Assembly (NCBI GenBank): GCA_019096155.1
Contig: JAHCVI010000004.1
Location: 1-64,000 of the forward strand
Reading direction: 5' to 3'
Source of the DNA: Staphylotrichum longicolle
Taxonomy: Eukaryota > Ascomycota > Sordariomycetes > Sordariales > Chaetomiaceae
Length of the DNA stretch: 64,000 bases
This document shows positions 35,224 through 45,854 of this stretch, piece after piece. The position numbers were made by a program, and so were the translations under genes. Position 1 is the stretch's first letter; each line of letters opens with the position of its first letter. Under the pieces are notes generated by a model, which saw only the letters and a list, made by a program, of their open reading frames with translations, ran no database searches and was not told the origin of the DNA.

Positions 35224-36416
35224 GTTGGGGGCAGGACGTTTGTGTTCCTTGTTTTTGACGTGTTGAATTACCGCTGCCTTTGTTTTGATCAGTTAAGTTT
35301 GTGAGTTTGTAGGGAATGCTGGTCAAACTAAGATGCTTTCATGGGGTATTATGTTCCGTTCTTGCCCGGTCACTGTGTGGAAAAGGAAGTGTACGGCTGG
35401 GGAAACTGGGTCCTTCTTGCTGTGTTTCTCGGGCCACAGTGCTTACAATCTTGATCTCGACAGTCAAATCCTCCTCGGCCAGATGGCGCGACTTCAACGT
35501 CCGCTGCCAAATTCTTTCACAAACACCACTCACTGTCTCCGCGTCACAAACACCACAACACAACAAAACATGCGACCACGCAAGCTAGACACTCCCCCTT
35601 GGTTGTGTTGCAACGATCTTAAACGACCTGACGGCCCCCGGTTCAGTTGCCAGGTACAGCTGGGCGGAAACAGCTGGTCCACGCTGGCATGATGTTAGGA
35701 GACAAAGGCGGTTTTTTGAGAATTCGCTATAATAGGGTGCTATATATATCTCACGACTGAAGAAGTAAACAGCTCAATAAGAGGTCAACAGCCAGCCATT
35801 GGCAAGTGGCGATGTTCCCCTTAAGATCGTCATCCTGCGTCGGACCTTCGCCAGGGGGCTTGGCAGGGAAATGCGGCTGAGTGCCTTGCTGCGAGCCCAG
35901 GATCTGCAGAAAGCCGAAAGAACGGCGGTCTCTCATAGGGCACTGCTCGTGGCATTATTGACTGGGCATGGATTAACCCGGTTAGTCCGTGGCCGTGTCC
36001 TCCTCGATACAACGACGCCACCAAGGCAGCCGGGCGAGCTGACACGTCGCGGTGATGCAAGCCATTGCGGCCCCACCAATCATGGTAGTGGAACCAGGGC
36101 TGTGACATCGCAAAAACCAAGCAAACGCCTGAACACTAGCAACAGCCCGAAGAGATGCATGATTCCAGCCTATGGCAACCTGGAAGCAATCAGGATGCAA
36201 CCTACGTAGGAGGCGGTCGACCCCCGCCTCCATGATGAAGGAATGCGGAGAAAAAGAGGTACTGTACTTATGGATGAGCAGCGAGCACCCAGTCCCTCAA
36301 CTTGTTCTGCCATCTCTACAACATCCTAACAAGACACAACGAGGTCCAAACAAACATCTCAGTCACACACAGCCAGCCCGCAATTCACCAGCCTCAAAAC
36401 CCGCTCAAAGCTAGAC
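35224..36416. other. Intergenic, nothing recognised
   Basis: About 1.2 kb. A TA-rich element (TATATATATC near 35740) lies in the middle. No supported gene. Confidence 0.45.
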
Positions 36417-37812
36417 ATGGCTTCCCACATCTGCTGCATCGTCCCACCCTACCTGCTCAGGGGCATTGTTGAAAGCCAAGCTGTCGAAGATGATGAATAC
36501 AAAGAGTGCGCGCGGCACACCTTGGAACACCGGGCACACTTTACAAGCACGCGGTGCGACCGATTCAACACCTTGAGCCAGCCTCACGCTTCGCGTGCCC
36601 ATGCTGGCCCCAGCACTCGGCAGTCCATCGTCCCCGAGGTTCTGCTCCAGCACATCGCTGAATGCGAGGACGTTGACGAGGAGACTAGGGAGCGCGCCAG
36701 GGGTGATATTGAACACACTCGGAGTGTGATCTCGCAGTATCAAAAGGTATTGGCTCCTGAAGAGGAAGAGGAGAAGCCCGGAGTGGCCGCAACGGCGAAG
36801 CCCAAGCCCAAGCCCAAGCCTTCAGCCGGATTTTATCGCGCTGTCTACGACGCCAAAAACGATCCGGATGAGGAGGACTTACCCGGCAAAGTCGTCCGGG
36901 TGGAGGGCCAGAAGGCAGTCACGGACGAAACCGCGAATGACGCATACGACAACGTCGGGAGGGTGCTCGACTTCTATCTCAAGGAGTTTAACTGGAAGAG
37001 CATCGACAACAAGAACATGCACGTCATCAGCACAGTCCATTTTGCCAAGCGATACGAAAACGCGTTCTGGGACCCCACTCGGAGGCAGATGGTCTTTGGC
37101 GACGGCGACAAGTTCCTATACCGCTTTGCGAGTTGCTTGGATGTCATCGGCCACGAACTGACCGTGAGTTTAAATCAAATCTAACCTACTCCTCTGTACT
37201 AGTAGCTCACAAGAACAGCACGCTGTCACCGAGCACACCAGCCCCCTTGTCTACCAGGGCCAGCCCGGCGCCCTGAACGAGCACATCTCGGACGTGTTTG
37301 GCATCATGATCAAGCAAAAGTTTGAGAACGAGACTGCAGAGAACGCAGACTGGCTGATCGGTGAAGGATGCCTGCTCCCGGATGTCAAGGGCGTTGCGCT
37401 TCGGAGCATGAAGGAGCCTGGTACTGCTTACAATGATCCCCGTTTCGTAAGTCTTGCAATGTTCCAACCAACCGACCCCTTCACTGACAATAGGGAATAG
37501 GGCAAAGATCCGCAGCCAGCCAGCATGGCCGACTACAAGCCCACTAGCGACGACAACGGCGGCGTGCATTTGTACAGTGGCATTCCAAACCGGGCCTTTT
37601 ACCTGGCGTCGGTCGCCTTCGGAGGTTACTCCTGGGAGAAGGCGGGTCAGATCTGGTGGAAAGCAATGAGTAGCGGCCGCGTGCCGTCTCAGTGCACCTT
37701 CATCCAGTTTGCTGACGTCACCACGGATGTCGCCGAGGAGCTGTATGGTGAAGAGGGCGCCAAAATCGTCCGCAATGCGTGGAATGAGGTCGGCGTGACG
37801 CGCAAGCACTAG
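36417..37812 (+). CDS. Thermolysin-like (M4) neutral metalloprotease, protealysin type
   Basis: Exons are 36417-37163, 37219-37446 and 37501-37812 (introns of 55 and 54 bp), giving about 428 residues. The first intron falls inside the zinc motif: exon 1 ends GHELT and exon 2 starts HAVTEH, rebuilding HExxH at 246-250. The third ligand is Glu270 in GALNEHISDVFG. The N-terminus CCIVPPYLLRGIVE matches the short PrtS/protealysin propeptide (P-P-Y-[IL]-L) and not the long FTP/PepSY prodomain of secreted thermolysins. There is no signal peptide, so an intracellular or non-classically secreted enzyme is expected. A Glu-rich and Lys-Pro repeat linker (KPKPKPKP) joins propeptide and catalytic parts. 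The family is largely bacterial; an old transfer followed by intron gain is plausible but needs a tree. Confidence 0.9.
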
Positions 37813-40189
37813 GGCTACCATAGGGGGCTCTCTATGGGGCAGGGGTTCTGAGGATGACGTGAAGTTAGCACATGCCGTAAACTGGGAATGTCGATGTGCG
37901 GTCTATTGTTTCTTTTTTTCTTTTTGCTGGGTATTGACCAAAGCGCGTTTGTCCGGGTCCCCCTTTCCCGAGGGTAAAGGTTGCGAACAACCCGACGGTA
38001 TCATCGGGTTTGGTTTTGCAGGTGTTGAAATTTGACATTTTCTGCCATAGTATGTCCCTCACTCGCTTGAACGCTTCCTCGTCACGCCGTGGACACGCTC
38101 CGTGCTCTGAATCTCGGTCACCACTGCTGAGAATCAATCCTAGTCCAGTGCTGCATTACCGTATGTAGAAGAACCACTTGAGCGTTCAGAAGAAGGTGTC
38201 CACTGTTCGCACGCTGTGGTATCCGGCGTTGGTTGTAGGCCAGATTTCCGTCGCGTGTTGGCTGAGTCCGGCTCATTCTGGACAAATTAGAAGAAAAGGG
38301 GCACCCAAATGAGAAGTCGTCAGTCACATTTCCTACTCCTTTCGAAGTAGGTCCCTTCCTCTGCGTAAACAGCGCAGACATCGATCGTCTGCGGCCTGAT
38401 ATGCGCCCTCCTGCACGTCGCGGGTCATGCACAGGCCTCCTGCAGCCCATTGCAAGCTTCCGGGAGCGGAGCTTCACGGGCTCACCGGGTGATGTCATCT
38501 AACATGCAGTCACGGCAGCAGACTAATGTTCATGGGGAGTCAATATGGGTACAGCGGCAATCGGAAATGGCGCTTGGTGCCCTACCTGGGACAACGGGCA
38601 GATAAAAGACTGTGGAAGAGCTGAGTGGACCACATGGCTGTGGCCAAGCAGCTGGTGGTGTAGTGTGGTCTTGTTGGATGGGACAGAGGTCGGGAGAATA
38701 GCCCCCGAGCACCTCATCATGAATGCCTTCGGGGCCCGCACCGGTAAGTGTCGGTTCCGGCCCTCGACCTGGCCTCGTAGCCGTTTGCCAAGGTTGTCAC
38801 CCTGCGGTGCACTGGATCGTACCAGTATGATGTTGCCATGCATCCTCCCGTCAACCCTTGCTGCAGACGGGTACATGGTGTTATGGAGACAAAACTCCGG
38901 TGGCGATATAAGGTCCTGGGACCGTTCGCTCTTTGAACCAATGTCTTGATCCGAGACGTGCCGCCTGGGTTGCTGTGAGGCCAAATGCGAATGGTTGACT
39001 GGGTTGCTCGTCGATCTTAGGCGTGGGGTTTATGCCCAACCAAAATGTAATGTTCGGGCAACTCGGCGCATTCGACACCTTCATGAGATTTGGGCACATG
39101 TACGTCTACAATCTGGCAGCCATGGAGGAATGCCAAGGATCACTGGACCAGTCATGTTGCATCCAGTTACTGCCATCAGGGGGGACGCGGCAGAGCGATC
39201 CTTGCCTGCGCGTGCTATGACTCGGCTGATAGCGCGATCCACGGGCTATTCCCGAGAAAACTGTCGCTGCAAGCCCAGGCTTGCTGCAGGATCGACATGC
39301 ACTCTGCGGTCCCAAGACTTTGCCCCTTCTCAAACGTTCGACGGCGCGTTGAACTAACATCACTCCACACCACTGCTCCGTTGTTGGTCCAAATCGGGCT
39401 GCAGCCGGGCCAGCGACCCACGAAGCGTGTGGGTGATGTTTGGATGGGGTTCGACGGGTGTGTTGGATCTTGATCATCACATGCAACCAATACCAAGGTC
39501 TTCCGCTTCGGCAGGGACATGAAATAAAATTGCCGGGCTTGCGGCAGGGCGGCAGGGCCCAGGAACACCTCTGCTGGTTGACAATGATGGTCTTGCAGGG
39601 GCCCATCTCGACCAGAAAGGGAAACCGAACGGGCGGCTTGCGCGGATTTTACTGCAACCCCCACCAAGTCGAGCCATGCGTTAGCGAGACCGGTGAGCAA
39701 CCCTGCATGCTCAAGCTACGAAAGTCGTCGACTTCTCGATGCCAGCGCATGGACATCCGCCGCAACACCATCAGACCATATCCCGCCCTAACGACCGGCA
39801 AACTCTGCTGTTCACATGGGGGTTCAGTTTGTCAGGTTAGCCTTTCCCCTGTCCGTAGAGGCCCTCCCCTGACCTTCCCTGGCTTTCAAACTTGTCTCTC
39901 GCGTGGGCGTGGATACGTGGGGATGGCTTCGTGGTCCTCGGTTCTGACGGCTTTGCGTCGGCATTTCATGCCGATACTCGGCTGTTGCACTCCCACTCAT
40001 GCTGGGCCGTGCTGGTCTCTGGGCGGTGATGATGAATAACCCGAGGGTGGCGGTGTGAGGTATATAATGAGGTCAACAGCCCGTTAGAGTTCGTCAAACT
40101 CCCCTAACATCCACACTCCAACATACACTCAACCCTGCAAGGCGGAACCGCTCCGAAACCAACAAACTGGTTTTCCAAGTCCGACAATC
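37813..40189. other. Long gene-poor region
   Basis: About 2.4 kb contain several open frames on both strands (for example near 38.5-39.0 and 39.1-39.7 kb), but none has a domain, signal peptide, codon pattern or splice structure I can support. The right end is the promoter and leader of the small zinc-ribbon gene. Confidence 0.45.
40061..40068 (+). promoter_or_regulatory. TATA element of small zinc-ribbon gene
   Basis: TATATAAT lies about 125 bp before the ATG at 40190, followed by a C/A-rich leader typical of fungal 5' untranslated regions. Confidence 0.45.
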
Positions 40190-40484
40190 ATGTTCACGGC
40201 TGTCTCGCTGTGTACCACTTCCGCCTTGAATCTTGGCCTTGTCCTCAAACCCTCATCCTATGTTGCCTTCAACGAGGAAGGAATCAAAACTATTCCGGTG
40301 AGATCCATCTCAAGAGAGTCCTATACTGCTTACTAAATCCTCCAAGCTACCGGGCATTCTTTGCAAAACATGCGCAGCAAAGGGCGAGGAGGTCTGGATC
40401 GTGGAGGGCTTGCCCTGTCCCAAGTGTGGCACTGCAGCCAGCGAGGAACTCGGGATATCCACGGGGTATGATGAAGAGGACTGA
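40190..40484 (+). CDS. Small CxxC-CxxC (zinc-ribbon-like) protein, 81 residues
   Basis: Exon 1 is 40190-40297 and exon 2 40347-40484. The 49-bp intron (GTGAGA..TCCAAG) has a TACTAAAT branch-like element and joins in phase 0. The product has a hydrophobic N-terminal half (MFTAVSLCTTSALNLGLVL) and then LPGILCKTCAAKGEEVW and LPCPKCGTAASEEL, i.e. two CxxC knuckles 15 residues apart that could bind one zinc. It ends in acidic GYDEED. Codon use, splice sites, a TATA element and leader all agree, so I think the gene is real although each exon alone is too short for usual ORF calling. No function is known to me. The N-terminus might be a signal peptide or a mitochondrial presequence. Confidence 0.65.
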
Positions 40485-41298
40485 CAATGAGTGACGAGAG
40501 GTGGAGACCATGTATAACTTCGAACGGGTAAGAATCGCTGCTTCGCGAGACACCAGTCTCGCTGGCCTACGCGTCTCTTTGTGTTTTCCCTTGATCCGCC
40601 CTCGCTCCTGGATCGATCATGAACTTGGTATGATTTAGGTTTCAGCGTTAGTGGCACCCTTGAGGGGGTGTTTATGTGCTAGGCATTAGCCAGGGGGGAT
40701 CCTGGTTACTTTAAGTCCAGAATGGTTCTGCGGGAACTGCCAATCGGCCCCATTCAGTCGAGGTTCTGTGTATTGACTACCCCCAGGGGAGCTACCTTAC
40801 CAAACCACAGACCTCGGACTGAAAAGCAGCAGGCATGTAGTACAGGACTCTTATTTAAGTTAAAATGCATTTGGTGTGATTGAGACCTGATGTGACTTAC
40901 GCTCCTGCCAGGTCTCTTCTAGCTCCATCGCAATGATATTGCTACTTGCCAAGCTGCGCGTGGTTTGTTCAACTGGGAGATGGCTACCTAGACTTCCAGG
41001 TTTAGCAACCGAAGCGCAAGAGGCCGTTTGATTTTGTGTATCTTGCAACACATCGTTTTCGAGCATCCTGTCTTGAGCACATAGTAATATAGTTGACTCA
41101 CGACGTGTGCCCGTCTCACTGGGCATTTCTGTGAGGAAGTGTTCGCAGTGGGTAGCATCAGGGACAAAACAGGGACAAAACAAACTCAAACACTGGCTCA
41201 ACCAGCGACAATATCTCATTCACCGGGTGTAGAGTTCCCAAGCACAGAACGGAACATGGTATCATTCTTGTTTGTCCAGACTCTTTATCCAACTTCGA
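40485..41298. other. Intergenic, nothing supported
   Basis: A 119-codon minus-strand frame near 40860-41219 has no domain-like features and is left out. No other signal. Confidence 0.4.
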
Positions 41299-42702
41299 CT
41301 ACAACGGCACCGGCTGTTCCGTTCTCGTTTTCTCATCCCGGTCCTCGATTCTTGTGTCCATCTCTTCCCGGAACAAAAGCTTTGCTATTCCAACCTGTTT
41401 TTGGTTCATCTTCTCGTCTTCAAGAAAAGTGAGCATGATAGCCAGCGGTGTGAGGCCATCCTTCGCAGCCGCATTGATGTCCCCTCCAGCGTTGATCAGT
41501 AACCGGACAACGTCGAAGCTGGCTGTCCCAGCAGCCCAATGGAGTGGCGTCCGGCCATTGCCGTCTTTCGCGCCGACATTGGCGCCACAGGCCAAAAGAA
41601 TTCGGGTGCATGCATCATTGCCATGAGCAAGGTGCAGCGCCGTGACCGGGTTCCTCGGCCGTTTCCCTCTCACCTCCCTCGACGGACTTCTTGTACCCCC
41701 TCGGAGCCCCTTTAAGCCTCCGTCCGCTCCAGCCCTATCTTCCCACCTTGTGGTCGACGCATCAAACACAGCATGGATATCCGCCTTGCCTTCCTTTACC
41801 AAGACCGCAGCACACTCTGCACTTCCTGCCAGCACAGCAACATGCAGCGCGCTCCGCCCTCGTCCCATAGACATCCCTTTCCCCATTCCCGCCCCGGAGG
41901 GCAATTTTCTATTCACCTCAGCTCCCCTTGCGATCAAGAATTTCACCACCTCCACCGCTCCCACCTCACACGCCATGCTCAGCACACTCTCCCCCGCCCC
42001 TGTCACTCGATCCACCCTGACGCCCTCGACATCTGCCCCGCACACGTCGACCAAGAACCGCACCATCTCAAGATGTGCCTTCGGCCGGGTGGCAGCGGCG
42101 GGTGACCGCACAGCTGCCATTAAGGGTGATATTCCCAAGTGGTTGGGCACGTCAACGGGCAAAGGGGAGGGATCAAGCACCAGGTAGCGCGCTACCTTGT
42201 CGATGTCGAGGTTGGCGCAGCCGACGCAAAGGTCAGCTTGCAGCGGGGAGGATGCGGTCGACGGCCGTGGCGGCGAGGAGAAGAGGCGGGTCAGGGTTGA
42301 GAGGATACCGGCGCCCGAGCGTGGTGCGCGCCGGTGAAACTGGGGACCATGGCGAAGGGGAGGTGGGGGCTTGCTGGGGCTGGTGGGGGCGGTGATGAGA
42401 AGGGTCTGAGTGAGGGATGATATCCGCTCTGCGAGGAGGGTATCCTCCAGTTGATTCTCGGTCTGGGTTTCGCTGCAGCGGCATGCGCTGCCGTGGACGT
42501 GGATGCTCGGTAAGGAGTTGGTGGCGTTGAAGAGCTCGCGACACTCCGTTTTGCTCAAGCGTTTTGGGCGGGCGTGAGTGCGCGGGACGTATGATCGCCT
42601 GTGAGGGTGTTCTTGCTCGAGAACCCGTGTGGCCTTGATGGGTGGCGCCTCCCACTGGTGGTGCTTAACCCAGAGGGTTGCGAGCTCGGTGGGTTTTGCC
42701 AT
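41299..42702 (-). CDS. Ankyrin-repeat protein
   Basis: A single open frame of 467 residues. The N-terminal 160 residues are basic and Pro/Ser-rich with no clear domain. From about residue 165 come ankyrin repeats with the usual G-x-T/S-x-L-x-x-A and V-x-x-L-L/V pattern: HLGISPLMAAVRS, GESVLSMACEVGAVEVVKFL, GRSALHVAVLAGSAECAAVL, VTALHLAHGNDACTRILL, NGRTPLHWAAGTASFDVVRL and DGLTPLAIML. Some repeats carry insertions (a glycine/methionine-rich loop and a basic loop). There is no membrane segment or catalytic domain, so it is probably a protein-binding scaffold; the partner is unknown. The start at 42702 gives the longest sensible product. Confidence 0.8.
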   Translation of the reverse strand: MAKPTELATLWVKHHQWEAPPIKATRVLEQEHPHRRSYVPRTHARPKRLSKTECRELFNATNSLPSIHVHGSACRCSETQTENQLEDTLLAERISSLTQTLLITAPTSPSKPPPPLRHGPQFHRRAPRSGAGILSTLTRLFSSPPRPSTASSPLQADLCVGCANLDIDKVARYLVLDPSPLPVDVPNHLGISPLMAAVRSPAAATRPKAHLEMVRFLVDVCGADVEGVRVDRVTGAGESVLSMACEVGAVEVVKFLIARGAEVNRKLPSGAGMGKGMSMGRGRSALHVAVLAGSAECAAVLVKEGKADIHAVFDASTTRWEDRAGADGGLKGLRGGTRSPSREVRGKRPRNPVTALHLAHGNDACTRILLACGANVGAKDGNGRTPLHWAAGTASFDVVRLLINAGGDINAAAKDGLTPLAIMLTFLEDEKMNQKQVGIAKLLFREEMDTRIEDRDEKTRTEQPVPL

Positions 42703-43498
42703 CTCGTCTCATTGCACTAAGGTATGTAGGTAATGTAAGACGGCTTGAGGCGTTTGGCTTGACCCCTGTGAGGGGCGCTCGCCTTCTTAAATCCCACCGA
42801 TCTCCAGCCCTGCATTGCTCTTGTTGATCAGCGCATTTCTGCATTGGGTGAGCCATGCAGTCTAATACGCGCTTGGCATGCGCTGGCCGCCCGCGCGGCT
42901 GGGACTCGGCGCGAGACAACGCTGGGTTCGGGTAGCTGCGCGGAGCTGAGGCGCGAAGGAGAGCAGCAGACCCACTCAAGAGCGGCAGTCCTGCGAGGCC
43001 ACCGACTCGGCCACCGACTCCGCCCCCAACGCCAAAGTTGGATATCGGTGCGAGATCAGGACTGCCACATGCATTTGGCGCTATTTTTCCACCTTCTCTC
43101 ACCAAACGCACGCCACTTGAGCCGCATCAGATTCAATCATACTGACAACAGTCCTCAGACACCTTTCCAAGTTTCTCGATAGAACCACCCGCTTGTAAGC
43201 CCTAGGTAAGCCCTAGGCCAGAGAGTCATGCAGCTGACCACGAAACGTGCGACCAAAGACCTGGAAGTCATCACATTTCATGCCATATACGAATTTGAGG
43301 TCGGGCGTGAAGAACCCGGACACCCGTAAAGTGGTTGATCTTGGCCCGTAAGGGAGGCTCATATCAGCCGCCCTGATCTGCAGGCTGCCAGAGTCCAGGC
43401 AAGGGAGGGAGAGAGGGACGAAATTCAAGCGGGAGCTGGAAGGTCGCAAGGGCGAAAGAGAGCGATAGGATAATGCGAAAAAAAAGGACAAGGATTTG
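42703..43498. other. Intergenic between ankyrin gene and tRNA
   Basis: About 800 bp. A short direct repeat occurs at 43193-43215 (GTAAGCCCTAGG twice). No gene was seen. Confidence 0.45.
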
Positions 43499-43578
43499 TA
43501 CTCTCCCGCCGGGAATTGAACCCGGCTCTCGAGCGTTTGTGGTTGAAAAGCTCACATACTGACCACTATACTACGGAA
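43499..43578 (-). tRNA. tRNA-Glu (anticodon UUC) with 8-nt intron
   Basis: Read on the minus strand from 43578: acceptor TCTTCCG, TA, D-arm GTATAGTGGTCAGTAT, anticodon stem TGAGC/GCTCG, T-arm CCGGG-TTCAATT-CCCGG, then CGGGAGT. The anticodon loop is too long by 8 nt. Removing ACCACAAA after the base 3' of the anticodon leaves TTTTCAC, with anticodon TTC. B-box GGTTCAATTCC is perfect. Six of seven acceptor pairs form (one G-U), but the first pair is T-T, unusual for a working tRNA. Confidence 0.75.
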
Positions 43579-43669
43579 GACTGAGCAAGTGTTGTCACTT
43601 GCGGTAGGGTTAGGGTTGCTGCTGACACCTACCGAATTAATGTCCCTCATTATATTCTGCATAGTGTCT

Positions 43670-44660
43670 TTATCTATACGATCCTCTCCTTCTTTTCTTT
43701 TTCCTCCCTCTTTTCCTTCCTTTCTCCTTCTTTTCCCGCTCTTTCCGCTCCTCCCCCCCCAACTTTCTCCTTCTTTTCCTTCTTTTCCTTCTTTTCCTTC
43801 TTTTCCTTCTTTTCCTTCTTTTCCTCCTCATCTTCTTTTCATCCTCATATTCCTTTCGGCGCCTCTTTATGCTTGAAAGGGCGGGTTGAGCAGCATCTTC
43901 CATCTCGTTGGCCACAAGATCAGCTGTCTCCTCCTCTTCTTGCTTGGTGGGCTCCTCTTTTCCCACCGCTTTCAGGCTTGCTCTATTTCAACCAACTTGC
44001 CAGCTTCTTCGGCTGCTGGATTGGCAGCCTCCCCTTTCTTGGCCTGCTTCTTGTGTCCTCTTGCGCAGCCAACTTGGCAGCCTCCTCACCGGCTAGCTTG
44101 CCACTGTCGGTGGCATCCTCCACCATGGCCTCGTTGCCTTTGAACCGCTTAGCCCGACCAGTGGCTAAATATTGATCAAGAACTTCTTGAGTCACCTGGC
44201 TATCCTCATCAACTGCAGCTTCGCCGTCAGGCGACGTCCTACAGCATTTTCAGGTTTGGCGCTACCGGCTGCCTGGTGACCAGCTTTTGGCAAATGAAGT
44301 CGCGCGGAGGACGGCGCGCGGGCGGTATCTCCTTGGGTTCTTTAGCCTTGTTTCTCGAGGCGGACTCAATGCCGCGCCCCTAGGAGGTCTTTCCCCCTGC
44401 GACGAAAAGCCGCTTGGTCCCGCCCGTGTTCCCCAATTCGGGCGATGCACCTGTTCGCACCCAACTTTCCTACATGCTCTTTGATATATATGACTTATGT
44501 TCCAGGTTTACAAGCAGAAGATTTTTGGTACTACCACTGTCTTGCCTTGTTGATATCAACGAAAGCAGGACCCATGATGTCGACGTATATGCCTATGGCT
44601 TCCCGGTACTTGGGCGTATCGTCCTAGCCCTCTATATTGGAATTGTGGAACTTCATCAGA
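43670..44660 (-). pseudogene. Decayed coding remnant with in-frame stops and shifts, family unknown
   Basis: The minus strand shows protein-like segments spread over shifting frames. From about 44655: MKFHNSNIEG, stop, DDTPKYREAIGIYVDIMG, FVDINKARQW, stop, YQKSSAC; later QEVLDQYLATGRAKRFKG, SGKLAGEEAAKLAAQED, then in another frame KGEAANPAAEEAGKL, and in a third KQEEEETADLVANEMEDAA running into the Lys/Arg repeat. The stops are mostly TAG or TAA at places where CAG, CAA or TGG would fit, as expected from C-to-T change of the RIP kind. I do not recognise the source; a mobile element or a lysine/alanine-rich protein are both possible. It lies directly upstream of the tRNA-Glu gene's 5' side. 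Confidence 0.4.
43771..43824. repeat. Six tandem copies of a 9-bp pyrimidine repeat
   Basis: TTCTTTTCC repeats six times without error inside a longer pyrimidine-only tract from about 43680 to 43860. On the minus strand it reads as repeated Lys-Arg codons, which makes an artificial-looking basic open frame. Confidence 0.9.
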
Positions 44661-44681
44661 GGCACCACGCCAGGAAAGAAA

Positions 44682-44711
44682 GGGGGGGGGGGGGGGGTGG
44701 GGGTGGGGGGG
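44682..44711. repeat. Poly-G tract
   Basis: A run of 16 G (44682-44697) is followed by two more short G runs separated by single T bases, a likely G-quadruplex former and a place where sequencing length errors are common. Confidence 0.9.
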
Positions 44712-45854
44712 AACCACTGACCCAGCCCCTCCTCCCTAGCGTAAAGTTTATGAACGGATTGAGAGGCTCCAGGGGGCTCTACGGCCCTTGCGTATCGGTG
44801 AAAACGTTGGGCAAGCACTACTCTCATGGTTTCATATGTGAGAAGCGCCACCAGGCTGGTTCTCACGAACAGAGTATGCATATTGGGACAATTGTAGGCA
44901 CGTACCGGGTAGAAAAGCACGAGCGGACACGCATGAGAATCAGAGCGTATACCTAGCCCCTGAGCCACAATATATCTCCTTTCATTTACGCAGTGTAACC
45001 AGACTACAGCTCTCAAGTAAATCAAGCAGATAGCTGAACCGTTGGTACCGTTCTTAGGTGGTTGGTTTGTGACAATGGTCAAAGCTCACCGCAGAAGTGA
45101 GTGAACAGGGCAAAGGGTTTTTAAGCAGAAGAGATTAGACCGCAATTATGCTTTGTAGAAGAAGGAGCAAATTTGACTGCCTTGCCACTCGGTTTATGCC
45201 TTCTCTGACCAGTTGCACGATGACACGATATGTAAAGGGGTGGATGCAGCCATGCTTGGTCCAACGTTGAAGTTTATACCAGCTACTTCCCGTTCGTCAT
45301 GGCAAAAGAGCAGCTGCCCGACAGGAAGACGTGTTTGCTAATAGTCTTCAAGAACTGAAATGCGGCGATCCGGCCGCTTGTAGCTGCTAGGGATCTTGTG
45401 CCGATCAGCGGGCAATGAGTGATCGTTTCTCGAGTGTCCGATATCTAATTTCGGTCAGGAATAAAGACCGAGAGTGGGGGTTCGGCACGATACATCGGAT
45501 CATTTATGAGATGTTGACTTGCACCTGAACCGAGTACGCGGCCGAGATCTTGTGATCCAATAAGATCTATCATTCTTTAACCCCTATTTAACCACCACAC
45601 GGCACAATACACGGCAGTTCTTTGCGGCAGGATCTGCCAGATCCGCAAAACCGGCAGCCTGCTCTTTGCCATCACAATCACCAAGTCTGTCTGGGAGCAA
45701 GCCAAGGTTAGTACCCAATGGTAAGTTATACCCGTTCTGCGCGGCACGTCTCTCTTTCACTGACTTGAGCCCGGCTACTTCAGCTACCATTTCTTCTTCG
45801 CGGGACCTACCATCAATGTGTACGCATATGACTATACTCCAAACAGCGGCGACC
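44712..45854. other. AT-richer gene-free region
   Basis: About 1.1 kb separate the decayed remnant and DUF1996 copy B. No supported gene; the base composition is more A+T-rich than nearby genes, in keeping with an old repeat or RIP-affected flank. Confidence 0.4.

Noticed and set aside
38523..38984. Overlapping open frames of 134-153 codons on both strands
   Set aside because: No domain, signal peptide, splice support or protein-like composition on either strand; they mirror each other and fit chance in GC-rich DNA.
40860..41219. 119-codon minus-strand frame
   Set aside because: Low-information composition, no domain or splice context, start and stop unsupported.
43670..43966. Highly basic Lys/Arg-repeat protein on the minus strand
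   Set aside because: The repeated KRR codons come from a simple pyrimidine repeat; treated as part of a decayed remnant and not as a gene.
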